Source: Spirochaetaceae bacterium UBA6243 | Lineage (GTDB): Bacteria; Spirochaetota; Spirochaetia; Treponematales; Rectinemataceae | Assembly: GCA_002441395.1 (NCBI GenBank) | Contig: DJVZ01000022.1 | Coordinates: forward strand, 5,709-69,708 | DNA length: 64,000 nt | Reading direction: 5' to 3' | Shown: one piece after another, positions 17,955-24,720 of the stretch | Numbering within the stretch: the stretch's first letter is position 1 | Layout: each line of letters starts with the position of its first letter | Made by a program: the position numbers and the translations under genes | The notes under the pieces: generated by a model | Databases searched by the model: none | Told to the model about the DNA's origin: nothing | What the model saw: the letters and a program-made list of their open reading frames with translations, nothing else

Positions 17955-18196
17955 CCTCGCACTCCCGGTAATCCGCGGTACCACCTTACTTCGGCTCCCC
18001 GCGACGAGGGGCCGCGCTCTTCGCCAATATCGCCTGGCGCGCGGTCTGCATTACTGCCGCACAAAGGCAGGTTCACACAAACTGCTCAGGAGTGGTCTTC
18101 GCTGGGGCCTGGCAGGATTCTTCCACCCGCATGGACACACGCGGAATCCCTCTCTGTGCGCAAAACACGCCAGTTACTCTTCTCCATCAACGCATT
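17892..18196 (-). ncRNA. T-box leader (tRNA-Thr sensing) of thrS
   Basis: The 433-bp gap between thrS and clpS holds this leader. Read on the minus strand, Stem I starts with GGAG, the AGTA motif and CTGG; the 3' side returns with CCAG, the specifier loop and CTCC. The specifier loop contains ACC (18096 down to 18094) followed by A, a Thr codon matching the downstream gene. The antiterminator has the conserved T-box GGTGGTACCGCG at 17985-17974, which pairs with the NCCA end of uncharged tRNA. An intrinsic terminator follows, then the thrS ribosome site. Every canonical element is in the expected order. Confidence 0.92.
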
Positions 18197-18203
18197 TTTT
18201 ATT

Positions 18204-18232
18204 ATTTTCCATATGAGACAAGGCAATGTCAA
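18204..18232 (-). promoter_or_regulatory. thrS promoter
   Basis: Minus strand TTGACA (perfect -35), 17 bp, GAAAAT. The predicted start at about 18196 lies just before the 5' side of T-box Stem I. Confidence 0.6.
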
Positions 18233-18265
18233 GTGCTCATTCGCATCAAAGGCCTTCCCAGTCTC

Positions 18266-18294
18266 TTGTTAAAGTTGGTTGCAATGAGTATTTT
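18266..18294 (+). promoter_or_regulatory. clpS promoter candidate
   Basis: TTGTTA, 17 bp, TATTTT. The -10 ends 8 nt before the clpS ATG, so transcription would start at or next to the start codon. Confidence 0.5.
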
Positions 18295-18302
18295 TTATAT
18301 GT

Positions 18303-18620
18303 ATGGGAACGAAAGTCACAGGTGCAACGGGTACGCAAGAGCTGACGCGGGAGGATGTCGAGGCAAAAGAGCCCGAAGAATATCGCGTCTATCTCATCAA
18401 TGATGATTTTACGACCATGGAATTCGTGGTATCGATTCTCATGACGGTCTTCCACAAGAGCCTTCCGGAAGCGACAAAGCTCACAGTGGAAGTTCACAGA
18501 AAAGGTCGGGGTATGGCAGGAACGTATTCCTACGACATCGCGATCACAAAGATTCAGCAAGTCCACGCAATGGCCAGACAGCGGGGGTTTCCGCTCCGCT
18601 GCACAATGGAGAGAGCATGA
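18303..18620 (+). CDS. clpS: ClpS, N-degron adaptor of ClpA
   Basis: 105 residues. ClpS binds proteins with N-terminal Leu, Phe, Tyr or Trp and hands them to ClpAP. The ligand pocket is intact: LINDDFTTMEFV holds the Asn-Asp pair that binds the alpha-amino group, and the His is in VEVHRKGRG. A flexible N-terminal tail of about 20 residues precedes the core, as required for delivery. No ribosome site is visible before the ATG, and a -10-like box ends 8 nt upstream, hinting at a leaderless message. Its stop overlaps the clpA start (ATGA). It diverges from the T-box-controlled thrS. Confidence 0.95.
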   Translation: MGTKVTGATGTQELTREDVEAKEPEEYRVYLINDDFTTMEFVVSILMTVFHKSLPEATKLTVEVHRKGRGMAGTYSYDIAITKIQQVHAMARQRGFPLRCTMERA

Positions 18621-20899
18621 AAGTAAGCCCTGAAGTGCAAGCGATTTTCAACGCTGCCTATAACGAAGCCAAGCTCCGGAGCCATGAGTATCTCATGCCG
18701 GAGCACATACTCTTTGCGGGCCTCTCGTTTGAGAAGGTGCGCAATATTTTCGAGAACTGCGACGCCGATCTGGAGCAGATGAAACGGAGCATCGAGGCGT
18801 ATTTTGAGCAAAAAATGCCTATTGTACGCAATGCCGAACCAATTCAGAGCGCGGGTTTCCAGGCGGTGATTGAACGCGCGGTGATGCAGTCGCAATCTGC
18901 CGGAAAAGAAGAGGTGCAGATTCCTGATCTCGTGGTTTCACTCTATGATGAAGAGCGCACCTATGCCGGATATCTCATGCGAAAGCTCGGCATCAAGCGA
19001 CTTCAGCTGCTCGAAGTTCTCTCCCATGGTATAAGCGATGAGGACTTTGGGGCAGATGCGTTTCCTGAAGAAGAGACCGAAGAACGCACGGAAGAAGGCG
19101 GCAAGGAGAGGCGCGCTGCCCGGCCGGGGACGCTTGAGCGCTTTGCGACCGATCTCACCGCCATGGCGACGGCCGGAAAGCTTGAACCCGTCATTGGTCG
19201 TGAGGCTGAAATCGAACGCACTATTCAGGTGCTCTCCCGAAGGCTTAAAAACAACCCCATCCATGTCGGCGATGCCGGTGTCGGGAAAACGGCCATCACC
19301 GAGGGCCTCGCGCAGCGTATCGCAGCCGGGGACGTGCCTCCAAAACTCAAAGGTTACACGATCTGGTCCCTCGACATGGGCGCCCTCCTCGCGGGAACAA
19401 AGTTCCGCGGCGATTTTGAAGAGCGCGTGAAAAAAGTCATTGATTCGCTGCTGAAAAAAGAGAAAGCGATTCTCTTTATCGATGAAATTCACACCATTAT
19501 CGGGGCAGGGGCCGTGACAGGCAGTACCCTTGACGCTTCAAATTTGCTAAAACCGGCGCTCACTTCGGGTAAATTGCGCTGCATCGGCTCCACAACCTAC
19601 GATGAGTACAACAAAATTTTTGAAAAAGACCGCGCCCTTTCCCGGCGCTTTCAGAAGATCGACATCATCGAGCCCACAATTCCCGAAACCGTCGAAATCC
19701 TCAAGGGCCTGCGCTCGAAATATGAGGAATACCATGATGTGCGCTACAGCGATGAGACGCTCGACATCGCCGCCAAGCTCGCCGCGCAATTCATTACTGA
19801 ACGAAAGCTGCCCGACAAGGCCATCGATGTCATCGACGAGGCTGGCGCGCTCGCCCGTATTCGGGCGTATAAAGTGAATCAGGAAGCGGAGATGCAGACA
19901 ATCGATATCACACCGCACGATATCGAGGTGGTCATAGCAAAAATCGCCCGTATCCCGGAACGCACGGTTACCTCTTCAGAAAAGGACAAGCTCGCCACGC
20001 TCGAAGCCTCGCTCAAGCAGGAAGTGTTCGGGCAGGACCGGGCCATCGAAGCTGTCGTCAAGGCGGTCAAGCGCTCTCGCGCAGGCTTCAGGGCGCCCGA
20101 CAAACCTATCGCGAACTTCCTCTTTGTCGGCCCCACCGGCGTCGGCAAAACGGAGCTTGCCCGCCAGCTCTCAAAGCACCTCGGCGTTCCGCTGCATCGT
20201 TTCGACATGAGCGAATATCAGGAAAAACATACGGTGTCGAGGCTGATAGGCTCTCCACCGGGCTATGTCGGCTATGAGGAGGGCGGCCTTCTGACTGACG
20301 CGATCCGCAAGACGCCCAATGCCGTAGTCCTCCTCGATGAGATCGAAAAGGCGCACCCCGACATATACAATATCCTTCTTCAAATCATGGATTACGCGAC
20401 GTTGACGGATAACCAGGGCAGAAAAGCCGACTTCCGCAATGTCATTCTCATCATGACGAGCAATGCCGGCGCCCGCGACATTGGGAAACCGCTCATCGGG
20501 TTTGGCGATCAGCAAGTCAGCGCTTCGGCGCTCGACGAAGCGGTGGAGCGCGCCTTCAGCCCTGAGTTCCGCAACAGGCTGGATGCGGTGGTACACTTCA
20601 ACAATCTGCCGATGGAAGTCATAGAGCGCATCGTCAAGAAAGCGATCGATGAGTTCGGCGCCCAGCTCGCGGAGAAGAATGTCACTCTCAAAGCAGAGGA
20701 CCAGGTCATTCGGTTCCTCGCCGAGCGCGGGTACTCCCGCGAATTTGGGGCACGCAATATCGCACGCCTCGTCGAAGATCAGATTAAGACGGTATTCGTC
20801 GATGAGGTGCTCTTCGGGCGGCTCGAGCACGGCGGCACAGCGTTAGCCCGCCTCGAAAACGATAAAATTGTCTTCGATATCACTCCTCGGGACGCCTAA
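18617..20899 (+). CDS. clpA: ClpA, ATP-dependent Clp protease unfoldase
   Basis: 760 residues, ClpA size. Hexameric AAA+ unfoldase that feeds substrates to ClpP. A Clp-N repeat domain occupies about residues 1-140, then a charged linker, then two AAA modules with Walker A GDAGVGKTA and GPTGVGKTE and Walker B-type LFIDEIHT and VLLDEIEKAH. The IGF loop that docks on ClpP is present (KPLIGFGDQ). There is no ClpB-type middle coiled coil. It is translationally coupled to clpS by a 4-bp overlap and is followed 17 bp later by aat. clpP is not in the window. Confidence 0.96.
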   Translation: MKVSPEVQAIFNAAYNEAKLRSHEYLMPEHILFAGLSFEKVRNIFENCDADLEQMKRSIEAYFEQKMPIVRNAEPIQSAGFQAVIERAVMQSQSAGKEEVQIPDLVVSLYDEERTYAGYLMRKLGIKRLQLLEVLSHGISDEDFGADAFPEEETEERTEEGGKERRAARPGTLERFATDLTAMATAGKLEPVIGREAEIERTIQVLSRRLKNNPIHVGDAGVGKTAITEGLAQRIAAGDVPPKLKGYTIWSLDMGALLAGTKFRGDFEERVKKVIDSLLKKEKAILFIDEIHTIIGAGAVTGSTLDASNLLKPALTSGKLRCIGSTTYDEYNKIFEKDRALSRRFQKIDIIEPTIPETVEILKGLRSKYEEYHDVRYSDETLDIAAKLAAQFITERKLPDKAIDVIDEAGALARIRAYKVNQEAEMQTIDITPHDIEVVIAKIARIPERTVTSSEKDKLATLEASLKQEVFGQDRAIEAVVKAVKRSRAGFRAPDKPIANFLFVGPTGVGKTELARQLSKHLGVPLHRFDMSEYQEKHTVSRLIGSPPGYVGYEEGGLLTDAIRKTPNAVVLLDEIEKAHPDIYNILLQIMDYATLTDNQGRKADFRNVILIMTSNAGARDIGKPLIGFGDQQVSASALDEAVERAFSPEFRNRLDAVVHFNNLPMEVIERIVKKAIDEFGAQLAEKNVTLKAEDQVIRFLAERGYSREFGARNIARLVEDQIKTVFVDEVLFGRLEHGGTALARLENDKIVFDITPRDA

Positions 20900-20916
20900 G
20901 GCTTGGAGCTGCACCA

Positions 20917-21705
20917 ATGCGATGGTTGACCATGCCCGAGTACCTCGACGAGACGGGCGAGTATCGCTTCCCGCCGGCGACAAGTGCCACGCAGAGTGGC
21001 ATTGTCGGTTACGGGGGAAACCTCTCTCCCGGCGCACTGTTGTCCGCCTACCGGCAAGGCATTTTCCCCTGGCCTTCTACACCCGCGCTGCTGCGATGGT
21101 GCAGTCCGAATCCCCGATTCATCATTTCTCAGGGGTCTTTGTATATTACCGAATCTGCGCGTAAATCATTAAAGAAAGCGCTGCGGCGGGGCGCACCCTA
21201 TACGCTCACACTTGACAAGGCATTTTCAGATGTCATAAATAATTGCGCGACAGTCCCGCGGCCAGGCCAGCCCGGTACCTGGATTTTTCCGAATCTGGTA
21301 AAAGGATATACCGAGCTGCACAGACTCGGCTACGCCCATTCTGTCGAAGTCTGGAAGAACAAGGTGCTCGTTGGCGGTCTGTACGGCGTGAGCATCGGGG
21401 CCGCATTTTTCGGCGAATCGATGTTCAGCCTTGAGAGCAACGCGTCCAAAATCGGCTTCCTCTCGCTGGCCGCTACGCTCTTCGAACGAGGCTTCACCTT
21501 TGTCGATTGTCAGGTCTATACTCCTTATCTTGCACTGATGGGAGGCCTTGAAGTGCCGCGACCGCTCTATCTTTCCACGCTCAACCATGCGCTTGCAGCG
21601 CCGACGCTGAAAGGAAATTGGTCCGGGGTGTTCCCGGACTTTCCTGACACAGAGCTCGTTATCTCTTTCAGGAAAAATTCCGAGACAATTACATATCACA
21701 CGTAG
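20917..21705 (+). CDS. aat: Leucyl/phenylalanyl-tRNA-protein transferase
   Basis: 262 residues. Aat transfers Leu or Phe from aminoacyl-tRNA onto proteins with N-terminal Arg or Lys, creating ClpS-recognised degrons. Family signatures are clear: LSPGALLSAYRQGIFPWPS, WCSPNPRFII, GYAHSVEVW, LVGGLYGVSIGAAFFGESMFS and FVDCQVYTPYLALMGG. The start at 20917 has GGAG 9 nt upstream; an ATG at 20932 is an alternative. With clpS and clpA it makes an adjacent set covering degron making, recognition and unfolding. Confidence 0.96.
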   Translation: MRWLTMPEYLDETGEYRFPPATSATQSGIVGYGGNLSPGALLSAYRQGIFPWPSTPALLRWCSPNPRFIISQGSLYITESARKSLKKALRRGAPYTLTLDKAFSDVINNCATVPRPGQPGTWIFPNLVKGYTELHRLGYAHSVEVWKNKVLVGGLYGVSIGAAFFGESMFSLESNASKIGFLSLAATLFERGFTFVDCQVYTPYLALMGGLEVPRPLYLSTLNHALAAPTLKGNWSGVFPDFPDTELVISFRKNSETITYHT

Positions 21706-21723
21706 CGAACGAATGGAAAACAG

Positions 21724-23538
21724 ATGAAACTGCTTTTTGTACAACTGCCTTCCCAGATGCCCGACTGGAGCTCGGCTCCCGCAAACATTCCTCTCGCGGC
21801 AGGTTATTTGGCATCTTACGCCGAATCGAAAGGCCTGCTTGCCCGCAGGGAATGGACAATCCTGGAGCCCGAAATCGCAAATTTCGGTTCCGATTCTTCG
21901 ATTATCGCGTCGATTACCGCGCGCGAACCCGATATCGTCGCATTCACCCTCTATTCCTGGAACCTTGAGCGCAGCCTTTTTGTTGCGGAGAGGCTTGCCT
22001 CTCTTTTGCCACGGGCCCGCCTGATCGCGGGCGGTCCGGAAGTAGTGGAACACATGCCTGTCACCGTGAGGACCCCCTTCCACAGCCTGGTGTATGGCGA
22101 AGGTGAAGACGCCTTTGCGGAAGTGCTCCAGGATATTCAGGAACACCGACCTCTCTCGTCGTCCTACAGTTCCAAGGACCTCATCGATTTATCAAAAATG
22201 CCCAATCCATATTTGACCGGCGCACTCCGTTTTGACCCGAACTTTCAGGTTCACCTCGAGACTATGCGCGGGTGCAGTGAAAAATGTTCATATTGCTATT
22301 ATGGAAAGAATTATAAAACAATTCGCCGCTTCCCTCATGAGCAGACAGTCGATGTGATCCGCACGGCCTCGGAAGCCGGAGTCTCCGAGATATACATCAT
22401 GGATCCCAATTTCCAAAGCGGCCCTGATTTTGCAGGGAGACTGCGGGACATCGCATATGCCAACCACGCGCACACCGCAATCCACACTGAACTCAGGCTC
22501 GAGGGGATCAACGAAGAGCTCGCCGGCCTTCTGAAAGAAGCAGGTGTCGCTTCGGTCGAAGTCGGGCTTCAGAGCACCAACCCCAAGGCGCTTGAAGCGG
22601 TTCACAGGACTTTTGACAAAAAGGCCTTCGAGCGCGGCGCAGAACTCCTGCAGAAACAAAAAATCATGATAAAAACCGGACTCATACTGGGTTTGCCATA
22701 CGACGGTTACGAGCAGGTCATTGAAACTTTCGATTTCCTTGGCATGCAAGGACTGGGCCAAGAGGCCGAGCTGTATCCGCTCTCCTTGCTTCCCGGCACG
22801 GAAATCCGGGAACGCGCGGATGAATACGGCATAAGCGCAATGGAAATTCCGCCATACCTTGTGACCAGCACACACTGGATTTCTTACGACGACACGGTCG
22901 ATGCGATCGCGACATTCGAAGAGAGCTTCGATGTCGAGTGGGCAATGCCCCCTGCCCCGCACTTCCAGCTTTTTAAAGAAGGGTTTGTCTCTTTCATCGA
23001 CACAAGAAAGCCGGAAAATATAGACTGGATGCGCCTCAACCCCGAAAAGCTCTCAAGCTCAATTACGCTTTTAGTCGACGCCGATGATCCTGAAATCCTT
23101 GCCCGGATTGTGCGTGCAGCCCGGGATTTACGAAAAGACAACCCATATTCTCTGTACCAGATTGTGCTCACAAGCGAAACCAGAATCCCTTCCGAAAAGC
23201 TGGTAGAGAGGATCAGGGATGCCTTCCTCAACCCCGAACACTACTACGAGCTTGCGAATTCTTTCTCCCCTGATCCCCAGACAAGCTATCACACAAGAAT
23301 GTTTTTTGCGACGAAGAATTTCACGCTCGCTTACAGGGCGCTCGAAGAGGCGCAGGACATGGAAACGATGGTCGTCCTCAACGGGAGGGAAGGGTACAAC
23401 GCCGATCGCCTGGCCGAACTGCTGCCCTATGTCATCTTTGACAAGCAGGCTCTGCCCTTCGACCGACTCTATGAACTCATCTCGATCTACGCCGACTTTC
23501 CCCATATGCTCATCGAGGCTCCGGACGGGCTCCTCTGA
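21724..23538 (+). CDS. B12-binding / radical SAM protein of unknown function
   Basis: 604 residues. The N-terminal part looks like a cobalamin-binding Rossmann domain (FVQLPSQMPDWSS, VAFTLYSWN, LIAGGPEVVEH). The radical SAM core carries the cluster motif Cys184-x3-Cys188-x2-Cys191 in GCSEKCSYCYYG, then IYIMDPNFQ, ELRLEGINEEL, VEVGLQSTNPKAL and IKTGLILGLPYDGY, as in BchE-like enzymes. The C-terminal 230 residues have no motif I recognise. It starts 18 bp after aat and may be the last gene of the clpS-clpA-aat transcript. It could be a methyltransferase or a cyclase; the substrate cannot be inferred. Confidence 0.8.
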   Translation: MKLLFVQLPSQMPDWSSAPANIPLAAGYLASYAESKGLLARREWTILEPEIANFGSDSSIIASITAREPDIVAFTLYSWNLERSLFVAERLASLLPRARLIAGGPEVVEHMPVTVRTPFHSLVYGEGEDAFAEVLQDIQEHRPLSSSYSSKDLIDLSKMPNPYLTGALRFDPNFQVHLETMRGCSEKCSYCYYGKNYKTIRRFPHEQTVDVIRTASEAGVSEIYIMDPNFQSGPDFAGRLRDIAYANHAHTAIHTELRLEGINEELAGLLKEAGVASVEVGLQSTNPKALEAVHRTFDKKAFERGAELLQKQKIMIKTGLILGLPYDGYEQVIETFDFLGMQGLGQEAELYPLSLLPGTEIRERADEYGISAMEIPPYLVTSTHWISYDDTVDAIATFEESFDVEWAMPPAPHFQLFKEGFVSFIDTRKPENIDWMRLNPEKLSSSITLLVDADDPEILARIVRAARDLRKDNPYSLYQIVLTSETRIPSEKLVERIRDAFLNPEHYYELANSFSPDPQTSYHTRMFFATKNFTLAYRALEEAQDMETMVVLNGREGYNADRLAELLPYVIFDKQALPFDRLYELISIYADFPHMLIEAPDGLL

Positions 23539-23580
23539 GCGTACTTCTTTGAACATGTTTTCCAGCCGTACCCGCCATAT

Positions 23581-24558
23581 TCAATACATCTTCCTGAGAT
23601 CTGCCCGCCAAATCCCATGGCCGGTCCGCAGGTATGCCCGAATATTCTGACGCGTATCTTCTACCGATTTGCGCGTGGCCTGATTTGTCGAACCTCCCAC
23701 ATGCGGCGAGAGAATGACGTTGGGCAGCCTATGGATCGGGTACCTGGACGGTGCGCCTATGACACCGGTTTTGGGATATGTGTACCATGTGTCGATCGCC
23801 GCCCCCTTGAGAACGCCAGTCTTGAGTGCCTCATACAAGCCCTCTTCGTCCACAATGGAGCCGCGACCCACGTTGACCAGGAATTTACCCTTCATGGTCA
23901 TAAGCAATTCTCTGGAGAGCAGGCCTTCGGTTTCGCGCGTAGCCGGCAAAGCGATAAAGACTATTTCAGCCATGTTCACCGCTTCTTGCAAAGTTGGCAA
24001 CACCGCGTCAAAATGCTCCGGAACCTCGGCACCTTTCGATCTGCGCCACCCGTATACCCTGCAATTGAAAGCTTTCAAAAGCTTCGCCAGCTCCTGCCCG
24101 ATGGCGCCGGTTCCAAGAATGGCGCAGGTCCGTCCATAGATGCTATCCCAATTATCTTCTGCGCCGCGACTTACCCAGAAACCATGCCAGACTTCATTTT
24201 TCAGGTCATTGTGAAACTCGATAATCCGGCCATAGAAGGCAAGCGTCATGGCCAGCGCGCGCTCCGCAACATCAAAGGCATTGGAATGCACGTTATACAC
24301 TTCAACCCCGCGCGCGACCATCATCTCAGCAGGCAGATGGTTTACTCCCGTAAAAGGCTGAAAAAGAGCCTTCAAGGCGACTGCTTCTGTAATTACACTG
24401 GGGGGGATGCGCCCCGCGATAATAAGATCCAGGGAGCTGATCTGGGGCGACTCGGGAGTAAGCCCTTCAAGCCATGTATGATCGGCGAATTCCTCTCGCA
24501 ATTGAGCGACAACAGGGTCCCATGCAGAGTGAATCGGCATGAATGAACCAATATTCAT
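23581..24558 (-). CDS. D-2-hydroxyacid dehydrogenase
   Basis: 325 residues from the ATG that follows GAGGT by 5 nt (MNIGSFMP); an open frame extends upstream to 24630 but has no ribosome site. NAD-dependent reductase/dehydrogenase of 2-keto/2-hydroxy acids. The nucleotide loop is GTGAIGQELAKLL, followed by a basic RRSKG that could select NADP. The catalytic Arg is in ALPATRETEGL, the Glu lies downstream in the usual region, and the His is in SPHVGGSTNQA. Specificity (glycerate, lactate, phosphoglycerate or other) is undetermined. Convergent with the radical SAM gene, 42 bp between stops. Confidence 0.88.
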   Translation of the reverse strand: MNIGSFMPIHSAWDPVVAQLREEFADHTWLEGLTPESPQISSLDLIIAGRIPPSVITEAVALKALFQPFTGVNHLPAEMMVARGVEVYNVHSNAFDVAERALAMTLAFYGRIIEFHNDLKNEVWHGFWVSRGAEDNWDSIYGRTCAILGTGAIGQELAKLLKAFNCRVYGWRRSKGAEVPEHFDAVLPTLQEAVNMAEIVFIALPATRETEGLLSRELLMTMKGKFLVNVGRGSIVDEEGLYEALKTGVLKGAAIDTWYTYPKTGVIGAPSRYPIHRLPNVILSPHVGGSTNQATRKSVEDTRQNIRAYLRTGHGIWRADLRKMY

Positions 24559-24720
24559 TGTGACCTCACTTAAAAATAGAATGTAGTATATATATGCAAG
24601 CATATTTTTTGCAGTGGACGCAAGAGGCACCGTGAAATTATCATCATTTTGCGATATAGATTGAGAAGGCTGTGGATTTTCCTGAAAGATGCCGATACTA
24701 AGAAGGGAGAGTTATAATCA

